A stretch of 9,008 nt of DNA from Streptococcaceae bacterium. Its GTDB lineage: Bacteria > Bacillota > Bacilli > Lactobacillales > Streptococcaceae. The translations under genes were made by a program, and so were the position numbers. Location of the stretch: the NCBI GenBank assembly GCA_031285105.1, contig JAITWV010000019.1:1-9008 (forward strand), in the 5' to 3' direction. Positions 1 to 6,121 of this stretch are shown here, piece after piece. The notes beneath the pieces are model-generated. The model had not been told where the DNA came from. It did not search any database and saw only the letters and a program-made list of their open reading frames with translations. Within the stretch, counting starts at the first letter, position 1; every line of letters begins with the position of its first letter.

Positions 1-1
1 T

Positions 2-589
2 TATGATGTCGCTTTAGTGATGGCTGGTCTTGGTCAAAATATCGAAGTCTTAACGAATGCTCCTCACATGACTTTTTTAAAACGTGCAACAAAACTTAAT
101 CTAGGTACTTTACAAACAATTAGCGTTTTCCAAGCTTATGAAACGATTTTTGACAAATATAAAATTGAATATGATGAAACTGCTTTAATGCGTGCGGCTA
201 CTCTTACTCGTGGTTTTCCTTATCTATTTCAACTTTTAGGTAATGGACTTTGGGGAAAAAAAGAAGATGGACTGAATTCTTTTGTCATGCAACAAACACT
301 CAATGAAACAAAAGAACCATTGTTTGCAAATTCCTATGATATTATCTACCAAACGATTCCAAATAGAGAACGAAAATTTTTGTTTGGTATGTTAGATGAA
401 AAAATGGATATCGAATTAAACCAAATCGTTAAAAATTCCAAATTAACACAAGGATCTGCAAACAATGCACGAACAAAGTTACTGGAAGCAGGAATTATTG
501 AACGTGTACAAAAAGGAGTCTTTCGATTTACACTACCATTTTTTGATGAATATCTATCCTTTAAAAAACAAGAGATGGAAATATTATAG
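2..589 (+). CDS. AAA+ ATPase, C-terminal part (5' end outside window)
   Basis: The reading frame is open to the left edge, so the N-terminus and both Walker motifs lie outside the window and the in-frame GTG/ATG at 17-22 are internal codons. About 195 residues are visible. They begin with a hydrophobic strand ending in MAGLGQN, like the sensor-1 strand of Orc1/Cdc6-type P-loop ATPases. An FLKRATKLNLGTL segment follows, then LTRGFPYLFQLLG, which fits the lid or sensor-2 helix. The last 70 residues (LNQIVKNSKLTQGSANNARTKL to VFRFTLPFFDEYL) look like a winged-helix domain. Such proteins are commonly annotated only as ATP-binding protein; the target of the winged helix is unknown. The gene ends at TAG 587-589 and no clear terminator follows. 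The ATPase assignment is fairly secure; the cellular role is not known. Confidence 0.75.
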   Translation, partial: YDVALVMAGLGQNIEVLTNAPHMTFLKRATKLNLGTLQTISVFQAYETIFDKYKIEYDETALMRAATLTRGFPYLFQLLGNGLWGKKEDGLNSFVMQQTLNETKEPLFANSYDIIYQTIPNRERKFLFGMLDEKMDIELNQIVKNSKLTQGSANNARTKLLEAGIIERVQKGVFRFTLPFFDEYLSFKKQEMEIL

Positions 590-629
590 TTTCTTTGAAA
601 ATTAACCATTCCCACCACAACCATTTTTT

Positions 630-637
630 GTTACAAT
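630..637 (+). promoter_or_regulatory. Extended -10 promoter of the B12 uptake unit
   Basis: The sequence TGTTACAAT supplies an extended -10 (TG, one base, TACAAT at 632-637). No good -35 is visible at the usual spacing, which an extended -10 can tolerate. Transcription would start near 644, just ahead of the riboswitch. This is inference from motif and position. Confidence 0.4.
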
Positions 638-685
638 AAATTATGAAAGAGTTTTCATTTCTTCATTTGCAAAAACTAAATAATT

Positions 686-770
686 TTTCATTCATGGAAA
701 TGAGGTGAAATTCCTCTACAGCCCTTAATCTACTGTGATGCCTTGTGCTAAGTCAGGTCTTTGAATGAGA
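686..770 (+). promoter_or_regulatory. Cobalamin (B12) riboswitch aptamer
   Basis: The conserved core elements occur in the right order. A closing stem pairs TCATTCA (688-694) with TGAATGA (762-768). Then come GGAAATGAGGTGAAATTCC (696-714), ACAGCCC...TACTGTGA (718-738), and a B12-box-like AAGTCAGG (750-757). These match the cobalamin riboswitch consensus (GGTGAAA-TCC, CAGCCC, ACTGT, AGTCAGG). The core is compact, about 85 bases. It lies upstream of a DUF4430 lipoprotein and an ECF S component, which supports a B12 ligand. Binding should switch the downstream hairpins so that the pair is expressed when B12 is scarce. Confidence 0.88.
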
Positions 771-791
771 AATAATTTAAAAGAATGTTAT

Positions 792-837
792 AAAGGACAT
801 TTTTGATGAAAAGTCCTTTTTGAAATGGGGCTTTTTT
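792..837 (+). terminator. Riboswitch expression platform: antiterminator and terminator hairpins
   Basis: Two hairpins compete for the same bases. The first pairs AAAGGAC (792-798) with GTCCTTT (813-819). The second pairs AAAAGTCC (809-816) with GGGCTTTT (828-835, one G-T wobble) and runs into a T tract (832-837), as an intrinsic terminator does. Because 813-816 belong to both stems, only one can form. The first is the likely antiterminator and the second the terminator formed when cobalamin is bound. Assignment of the two states is inferred. Confidence 0.7.
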
Positions 838-862
838 AATTTATCTAAGGATGGTACATAGT

Positions 863-1231
863 ATGAAACACTGGAAGAAATTAGTTACTTTACTAGCAAT
901 GGTTGCGGCTTTATTTATTTTTACAGGTTGCACCAATTCAAATGCTGAACAAATTGCTGAGGATGAAAAAATTAATGTGCAGATTGTGATTGAGGACAAA
1001 ACGCATGATTTTGAGATTTATCCAAATACGACTTTACTAGAATTAGTCACAAAAGAGTTGGATGCTAAAGATGAGGATGGGTTTGTCACTTCCGTTGGTA
1101 CATTAGAGTCTGATCCTTCAACGAACACTTGGTTATTGTTTAATAAAAATGGTGAAATGGCAACAGTTGGCGCGCAAGATTTAATTTTAAAAGATGGTGA
1201 TATCATTGAATTCTACTTGGAGCAGTTCTAG
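863..1231 (+). CDS. DUF4430 (transcobalamin-like) lipoprotein, probable B12 binder
   Basis: This is a 122-residue lipoprotein. It has a basic N-terminus, a hydrophobic stretch at residues 8-20 and a lipobox FTGC with Cys23, so it should be anchored on the outer face of the membrane. Residues about 38-122 resemble the DUF4430/transcobalamin C-terminal-like fold. They include an early beta strand, the TTLLELV segment, the central NTWLLFNKNGE motif and a final KDGDIIEFYLEQF strand. The start at 863 is preferred over ATG 851 because AAGGATGG (847-854) lies about 8 bases upstream of 863 and overlaps the earlier ATG. It sits behind a cobalamin riboswitch and overlaps the ECF S component gene. The likely role, inferred from context, is capture of cobalamin or a related corrinoid at the cell surface for import. 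Confidence 0.82.
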   Translation: MKHWKKLVTLLAMVAALFIFTGCTNSNAEQIAEDEKINVQIVIEDKTHDFEIYPNTTLLELVTKELDAKDEDGFVTSVGTLESDPSTNTWLLFNKNGEMATVGAQDLILKDGDIIEFYLEQF

Positions 1232-1748
1232 AAGTAACATTTTTACAATCAGACGAATCACCACACTGGCGATGTTGATTGCACTTTGTGTGGTCGCACG
1301 GATGACTTTTACGTTTATCCCGAATGTACAGCCGATTACGACGATTTTTTTACTCGTGGCACTTCATTTTAGCGTGATTGACTCATTGATTGTCGCTAAT
1401 GCAACCATGATCGTGACTGGTTTGTATCTTGGTATGGGACCGTGGGTGTTGGGTCAAATGATTGCTTATACAGCGGTGATTCTTACATTTTGGTTATTAA
1501 CAAGAGTTCATTTTTTAAAAAATTTAATCGGATTAAGCATTTTAGCATTATTTTCAGGCTTTTTTTATGGATTTGTCATTTCCATTTATTATGTGCAGTT
1601 ATTTCAAATTGCTAGTTTTACCGCTTATTATTTAGCAGGTGTGAGTATGGATGTGATGCATGCGCTTGGAAATGTGGGCTTTATGATTTTACTAATAAAG
1701 CCTTTTGAAATATTTGCCTTGCAGATTAAAAAGAAAAAGCAAAAATAA
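1194..1748 (+). CDS. ECF transporter S component, probable vitamin B12 importer
   Basis: This is a hydrophobic protein of up to 184 residues with about six membrane segments. Helix 1 carries AMLIA (residues 26-30), matching the AXXXA contact by which S components dock on EcfT. ARMTFTFIPNVQPITTIF and the C-terminal MDVMHALGNVGFMILL are typical of substrate-specific ECF subunits. It would bind its vitamin and be energised by EcfA/EcfA'/EcfT encoded elsewhere. The cobalamin riboswitch upstream makes B12 the likely substrate, as for CbrT of Lactobacillus delbrueckii; orthology to CbrT was not tested. The start is uncertain. ATG 1194 gives a 38-base overlap with the lipoprotein gene and an unusual N-terminal tail, while TTG 1206 (after GGTGAT) or ATT 1239 would begin nearer the first helix. 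Translational coupling to the lipoprotein is likely. Confidence 0.83.
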   Translation: MVISLNSTWSSSRSNIFTIRRITTLAMLIALCVVARMTFTFIPNVQPITTIFLLVALHFSVIDSLIVANATMIVTGLYLGMGPWVLGQMIAYTAVILTFWLLTRVHFLKNLIGLSILALFSGFFYGFVISIYYVQLFQIASFTAYYLAGVSMDVMHALGNVGFMILLIKPFEIFALQIKKKKQK

Positions 1749-1797
1749 ACTACTAAGATTAAAGAACGAAACAGCTCACCTTTAATCTTAGTAGTTT
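1747..1797. terminator. Bidirectional intrinsic terminator
   Basis: The 18-base arm AAACTACTAAGATTAAAG (1747-1764) is perfectly complementary to 1780-1797, with a 15-base loop. It lies between the convergent ECF S component and DUF234 ATPase genes and has T-rich flanks in both directions, so it can end transcription on both strands. Confidence 0.9.
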
Positions 1798-1822
1798 TGT
1801 TTATTTTGAAAAGACTATTCAA

Positions 1823-3207
1823 CTAGTACATTTCATCTAAAATGACTAATTGAATATTTTCTATGTCCGCAAAATCAATCACATTTCTCTCAAACGCTAC
1901 TTTGGAAAAGAAATAAAGATATTTATGACGATGAGTAAATAGTTTACTTCGTTCGATCAATTTTTCCATCATTGCAATCGTTGGTGCTTGATTGGTCCAT
2001 TTACACTCACCAATTAACAATTCATCTTCTTTCAAACCAACTGCTGTGATATCAATTTCTTCTTGTTGTTTGGTCTTTGGATTGCCTCCCCACCACAAAC
2101 CAATATTAGTTAACATTAGTGGAAGCTTGCCATTATCCGACTCATCAATTAACCAAGCGCGACAAATTTCTTCAAAAACAGGACCTAAAAAAGTGGTGAA
2201 ATGTTCTTCAATCATCATTTTTACTGCTTGTATTCGACCAATCTCGATAAAATTGACGTTTGGTGCGATGAAAGTAAACCAAAAACGATAAAGCCCATCT
2301 TTAATTTGATAAAGTCCTTTTTTACTGCCTGTTGGAAGGGGTGAAACTTTTTTTATTAAACCCAATTCAATCAAATTTTCCAAAATTGGTGCGATATGTG
2401 ATGAACTCAACCCTGCTTTTGTTGCTATTTCATTGTATTTATTATTTCCAGCTGCAATGGCACTCAAGGTGGTTAAATGCAAACCTGGATTTTTTACTTC
2501 CATATTTAAAAGATTCAGCGGTTCTTCAAATAGTTTTGCGGTATTGTCTAAAAAGAGTTGCTCGATATTTTCCATGACTGTTTGATTTTGATTAATGAGT
2601 CCTAAATAATACGGTACACCATTGGTTATTGCATAATAAGCAAGTGCGTCTTCTTTGCTTACTTGTTCAAGGAAATTATTCGTTTCACTAAATGTAAATG
2701 GAAAAAGTTTATAACGTGTGATGTCACGACCATATAAAGGACTTTGGGCTGATAACACTTGCTTTTCAATAAATGACATCGATGAGCCACACAAAATCAA
2801 CATACTATCCAATTCTTTCCACTGATGATCAATATAATATTGCAAAAGTGAAGAAATGGAAGGACTCGCTTCAGCCAAATAAGGAAATTCATCGATTATA
2901 AAAACAATTTTTTCTTCTTTCATAAGGCTCGTAATATCATCTAGTGCACCAGTCATACTTTGATAAATGAGCTCATCACTGAATGTTTTATTGCGATACT
3001 CAAAAATTGTTTTAGCTAACCTTCCAGATTTTGTTTTTGGGTACCAGTTATTCCTTGAAAATAAATTGCTTTTTTATTTTGTACAAACTTTTTGATTAAC
3101 TCTGTTTTTCCAACACGACGCCTACCATAAATCACCGGAAATTCAAATTTATCGCTTTGGTACTGCTGCTCTAGTTTATCTAATTCTTTTTTTCTACCAA
3201 AAAACAT
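1823..3207 (-). pseudogene. DUF234-type ATPase split by a one-base frameshift
   Basis: Two adjacent minus-strand frames form one protein of about 461 residues. The N-terminal frame (3207-3016) has MFFGRKKEL and Walker A GRRRVGKT (residues 28-35), then stops at TAG 3016-3018 after KQNLEG. The next frame continues as RLAKTIFEY, through Walker B FIIDE (about 103-107), a sensor-like LILCGSS, a winged helix, and a C-terminal DUF234 region with D (about 386) and ECK (401-403), a PD-(D/E)XK nuclease-like arrangement. Adding one A to GAAGG near 3021-3025 restores NLE-RLAK and a normal family length. Start 3207 is chosen because GGAG (3214-3217) lies 6 bases upstream; ATG 3219 overlaps that site. The family is common in archaea and Firmicutes but its function is poorly known. 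The break could be a real mutation or a sequencing error; the rest of the frame looks intact. Confidence 0.85.
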
Positions 3208-3223
3208 ACAGTTCTCCATTCTT

Positions 3224-3264
3224 ATTTACTCACAAAACATTTAGTAAATATTTTATGAGTAAAT
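3224..3264. repeat. 41-bp palindrome, candidate operator or leader hairpin
   Basis: The left half 3224-3243 and right half 3245-3264 are inverted copies matching at 18 of 20 positions around a single central base. Both mismatches become G-U pairs in the minus-strand transcript, so the RNA hairpin would be fully paired. It runs from the -10 box to just before the ribosome binding site of the DUF234 ATPase gene, a position suited to a repressor operator or a translation-blocking leader. Confidence 0.65.
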
Positions 3265-3271
3265 TATACCA
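3263..3271 (-). promoter_or_regulatory. Extended -10 promoter of the DUF234 ATPase gene
   Basis: On the minus strand the sequence reads TGGTATAAT: a consensus -10 (3268-3263) preceded by the TG of an extended -10 promoter. No strong -35 is seen. The start point would fall near 3256, inside the 41-bp palindrome. Confidence 0.55.
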
Positions 3272-3308
3272 TATGGTTTTGAATTGTTTGTTGTACAGAT
3301 TTAAAATA

Positions 3309-3473
3309 CTAAGACATTGGCATAAATCCCTCATAGTCTTGCGCCAACGAAAACGGATCAGGTGCTAGTGGTGCGGCGTCATCATGCTCCACAAAAAAAA
3401 CTAAAAAAGTCGTAATCAAAAGAAAAATCCCAAACAATCGTCCAACTTTCACCCATGTATCATATTTTTTCAT
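3309..3473 (-). CDS. Small single-pass membrane peptide (54 residues), unknown
   Basis: The start ATG 3473 is preceded on the minus strand by GGGGGTG about 8 bases upstream, a strong ribosome binding site. The product has a short basic N-terminus (MKKYDTWVKVGR), one hydrophobic segment (about residues 13-28, LFGIFLLITTFLVFFV), and an acidic, proline-containing tail of about 26 residues (EHDDAAPLAPDPFSLAQ...). By the positive-inside rule the tail would lie outside the cell. There is no signal-peptidase AXA site or lipobox that I can recognise, so an anchored peptide is more likely than a secreted one. It is the last gene on the minus strand after the ancillary pilin, 166 bases downstream and beyond a 110-bp palindrome, and could be co-transcribed with the pilus operon. 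I do not recognise a family. Confidence 0.65.
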   Translation of the reverse strand: MKKYDTWVKVGRLFGIFLLITTFLVFFVEHDDAAPLAPDPFSLAQDYEGFMPMS

Positions 3474-3521
3474 CTTGATTACACCCCCTATTACCTGTTA
3501 AGAATGTTTTTCACAATTTTA

Positions 3522-3631
3522 TAGGGCATGTGAAGAAAACAATCTATGCAAATAAATCGAGACAGATTTTTTCATGTTCAATACAAAATCAGGTTTGATT
3601 TATTTTTATAAAGTTTTCTTCATATGCCCTA
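3522..3631. repeat. 110-bp nested palindrome with 19-bp terminal inverted repeats (possible MITE)
   Basis: The left end TAGGGCATGTGAAGAAAAC (3522-3540) and right end 3613-3631 are inverted copies matching at 18 of 19 positions. Inside are further inverted pairs: AAATAAATC (3550-3558) with GATTTATTT (3597-3605), and GATTTT (3565-3570) with AAAATC (3585-3590). The ends start and finish with TA, the target duplicated by IS630/Tc1-type elements. No T-rich tail follows on either strand, so it is a poor simple terminator, although its RNA could still protect the 3' end of the pilus message. The mobile origin is inferred from structure only. Confidence 0.55.
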
Positions 3632-3639
3632 ATATATAA

Positions 3640-4788
3640 TTACGACTTTCTCTTACGATTCACAACCACAACCCCTATCACGAGAATCAAGCCAATAACC
3701 ACTGCCCCGTACTGTATCATTTCCCCTGTACTTGGTAAGAATCCTCCATCTGAACTGTTGTAACTTCTATTGCCTGGTGTATCTGGTAATCTTCCACCAG
3801 AAGTGGTGCTGGTTGTGCTACTGGTTGGTGTGTCTGGTTTGTTTCTTACTTTTATTTGTCCGCCTTCAATAATCTGATATTGTTTGTCAATAAAGTATTT
3901 CTTGGTCCCTTCTTCAGCTACACAAAAGGTGACTTTTTTAGCTTCTTCGATAATTTCGTACCCATTTGGTGCTCGATATTCTGAAAAATGATACGTACCA
4001 TCTGGGAAAATATAACCTTCTGCATAAACTCTTCCTTGGTCATCACTGATAAATTTGCGAACTTGTGAGCTATCTGGTGACAAGGCTTCAAAAATTGGTT
4101 CATTTGAATGTTCACCAGTAGTTTCGTTGGTTAGATATTCATTTTTGCCATCGATTGTTTCACGGTAAATAACAAATTGGGCACCCGCTAAGACTTTGCC
4201 GTTGTAGTCTGTTTTGATTAAAGATAGACCAAGTGTTTCTGGTAGACCACCTTCGTCTTGTTTCCAACCTTTGATGTTGACGAGCATTTCACTGACCAAG
4301 CGTCCTTCATCATCAAAATATAAATTTCCCTTATCATCAGTATATGGCAAATTCAAAAAGAGATTTTGGGCACGGTACCCATCTGGTGTTTCTTGGGCGG
4401 TTTCTAGTATGAGGTAATGCCCATGTTCATTAAGTGTAAATTTTACTTGTCCGTTTAGATTGGTTTTTCCACTTGTTAAAAAAATGGCTTGGGGATAATC
4501 TTTGGCAAAGTTTTCCCAGCCTTTATCGGCAATATATTTATCAATCTCGCTTTTAATCTCATCAAAGGAATCATGTCCATTAACCATCATCGGTTCAATA
4601 TTAAAAATAGCAAACGGCACGCCTGCTAATGGTTCTTCGGTCCAAGAGTTGGCAAAAATGCGATTGCGTTGAACAGTCAAAACAAATTTCCCTTCCTCTG
4701 CTGCCATGGTTCCTACATGTGAATGAAAGAAGGCAAGACCTATACTTATTATTGCTAAGAATGTCAAAAATAATTTCCATCGTTTCAT
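3640..4788 (-). CDS. LPSTG-anchored SpaA-type ancillary pilin
   Basis: This 382-residue wall-anchored protein has a signal peptide (residues 1-30, ending TMAA). It contains two SpaA/CnaB-like beta domains, a Ser/Thr-rich linker (321-330), the sorting motif LPSTG (351-355), a hydrophobic segment (358-376) and a basic tail NRKRKS. The second domain shows both isopeptide partners, K192 in LIKTD and E270 in the E-box FSEYRAPNGY. The first has an E-box (E129 in LILETAQETPDGY) but Q40 where the partner lysine is expected. An LPDTPG sequence (334-339) resembles a second, imperfect sorting motif. Start 4788 gives the signal peptide and follows GGAAG about 10 bases upstream; longer frames run into the sortase gene. 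It begins 19 bases after the sortase stop, so the two are one operon. The role is probably a minor or tip pilin, possibly an adhesin. Confidence 0.87.
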   Translation of the reverse strand: MKRWKLFLTFLAIISIGLAFFHSHVGTMAAEEGKFVLTVQRNRIFANSWTEEPLAGVPFAIFNIEPMMVNGHDSFDEIKSEIDKYIADKGWENFAKDYPQAIFLTSGKTNLNGQVKFTLNEHGHYLILETAQETPDGYRAQNLFLNLPYTDDKGNLYFDDEGRLVSEMLVNIKGWKQDEGGLPETLGLSLIKTDYNGKVLAGAQFVIYRETIDGKNEYLTNETTGEHSNEPIFEALSPDSSQVRKFISDDQGRVYAEGYIFPDGTYHFSEYRAPNGYEIIEEAKKVTFCVAEEGTKKYFIDKQYQIIEGGQIKVRNKPDTPTSSTTSTTSGGRLPDTPGNRSYNSSDGGFLPSTGEMIQYGAVVIGLILVIGVVVVNRKRKS

Positions 4789-4807
4789 CTGCGTCTCACT
4801 TCCTTTC

Positions 4808-6001
4808 TTATGGTCTGAATTTGCGTTTTTTAATGCATTTAAATCCAAGTACCTTGCGTTTTTTGCGATATCTGCTTCTTCCTTCAACAATGTAGTAATG
4901 TTCTTTTTCAATGACTGGTTTAAAGAACAATTGCCATTTAACTCGTCCTTTTCCACCATTTTCTTTGATTAAATAATTTCTTGCTGGTAATTTTTCAAAC
5001 TGAACTTCTTTGTTTTCATTACGACTAGCGACAAAATACACACCATCACGTTTGAGTGGAACTTCTCCTTTGCCACTAAATAATTGAAAATCAGAGTCTG
5101 GTGCAAAGTTAACATCCTTATACTGCTCGTCATGAAACAACAAATTACCAAGCATTTTATTCATTTTCAACAAACGATATCCATTTCTTAAAACGAGTAA
5201 ACCAATAATCAAACTAGCTAAAATGATGGTGGTTAAGAAGGTGTTTTTGACATTTTTTCTTTGTTGAATCCCACTAATCAGACTAGCCATTTGGGGTGTA
5301 AATGGTACTTTAGACCCTGTGACCAACAGACGATGTGAATTAATGCCGATTGGTACACAGGTGACTAAAGTAGACAAGTTCTCCCCTTGAACAGGTTGTA
5401 ACTGCTCGACCTTGTCTGGTTTGACGATTTTGCTTGAAATCACTTCATAAGCAAAATACTCACCTTCCATATAATATATAAACAAATCCCCCTTTTTTAA
5501 CTGCGTAATATCATTAAACAATCGTGCATGTGGCAACCCAGAGTGTCCGGCTACTACGGAGTGTGTGCCTTCTTTGTTTTTGGTACTTGGATAATCAGAT
5601 CCTTGAACCCACCCAACACCTCGTTGGAGCAATGGTTCCACCGCATCTTCAAAAACGGTTAAATGTTCATTAATTGTGGGTAAAAAGATTTCTCCAATCA
5701 TCTGTTCTACATACCATTTGTTCGGGTAATTATCACCACGTATATTCGTCAAACTTTCAAAAGAATAAGGATCGCTCAGTTGTTTTGCCACACGTTCGTC
5801 GTTAATTTTCTGAGTTTTTTGCGCCTGTTTATCCATTGCTGCCAGTTCTTCATCAAAGTTTTTTTGGATTTGCGCACTCCAAAAGTCATTTAAAGAGCTT
5901 GCAACAAAAGGGTAGGTGGCAACAAAAGTCCCACCCAACGCCAAAACGACAACAACAATCTGCAACACAAATTGAAAGATCGCTAGTTTTGTGGATTTCA
6001 T
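4808..6001 (-). CDS. Class C (pilin-polymerising) sortase with extended C-terminal tail
   Basis: This is a 397-residue transpeptidase. It has an N-terminal membrane helix (8-30), an extracellular catalytic domain, a second helix (254-271) and a tail of about 126 residues. Catalytic residues are H153 (AGHSG), C215 (TLVTC) and R224 (NSHRLLVTG). SDPYS (76-80) fits the DP-aromatic lid that covers the active site in class C sortases. It should cleave LPXTG-type signals of the flanking pilins and join them through the pilin lysine. ATG 6001 is chosen because GGAGG lies 7 bases upstream; GTG 6007 would be only one base from it. The tail (272-397), predicted cytoplasmic, appears strand-rich and ends in a very basic stretch (RSRYRKKRK...KKRKFRP). 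Class C sortases are commonly near 280-300 residues with a short tail, so this addition is notable. I do not recognise a domain in it. Confidence 0.93.
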   Translation of the reverse strand: MKSTKLAIFQFVLQIVVVVLALGGTFVATYPFVASSLNDFWSAQIQKNFDEELAAMDKQAQKTQKINDERVAKQLSDPYSFESLTNIRGDNYPNKWYVEQMIGEIFLPTINEHLTVFEDAVEPLLQRGVGWVQGSDYPSTKNKEGTHSVVAGHSGLPHARLFNDITQLKKGDLFIYYMEGEYFAYEVISSKIVKPDKVEQLQPVQGENLSTLVTCVPIGINSHRLLVTGSKVPFTPQMASLISGIQQRKNVKNTFLTTIILASLIIGLLVLRNGYRLLKMNKMLGNLLFHDEQYKDVNFAPDSDFQLFSGKGEVPLKRDGVYFVASRNENKEVQFEKLPARNYLIKENGGKGRVKWQLFFKPVIEKEHYYIVEGRSRYRKKRKVLGFKCIKKRKFRP

Positions 6002-6047
6002 GTTCACACCTCCCCTCGTTACAAGCCATACGAGATATTTAAATTGG

Positions 6048-6063
6048 TAAAATAATTATTTTA
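6048..6063. repeat. 16-bp perfect palindrome in the pilin-sortase spacer
   Basis: TAAAATAATTATTTTA is its own reverse complement and lies in the 120-base spacer between the major pilin stop and the sortase start. Being all A/T, its hairpin would be weak. It might help set the pilin-to-sortase ratio by partial termination or RNA processing, but that is speculation. Confidence 0.35.
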
Positions 6064-6121
6064 TTCCCCCTTCACGTACCTCTTCTTCCTTAATAGATTT
6101 TCCTCTCTTCTTTAAATGAGG

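Noticed and set aside
3016..3030. Programmed ribosomal frameshift in the DUF234 gene
   Set aside because: No classic slippery heptamer or stimulating pseudoknot is evident at the break, and one missing A explains it more simply.
2..3207. The two ATPase genes as a joint defence system
   Set aside because: They differ in type, lie on opposite strands and are separated by the B12 unit, with no shared signals.
3522..3631. Simple intrinsic terminator for the pilus operon
   Set aside because: The loop is long and no T tract follows on the minus strand; the TA-bounded inverted repeats fit a small mobile element better.
4808..4959. Longer start (position 4959) for the ancillary pilin
   Set aside because: It would overlap the sortase gene by about 150 bases and bury the signal peptide. 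ATG 4788 has a ribosome binding site and gives a proper export signal.
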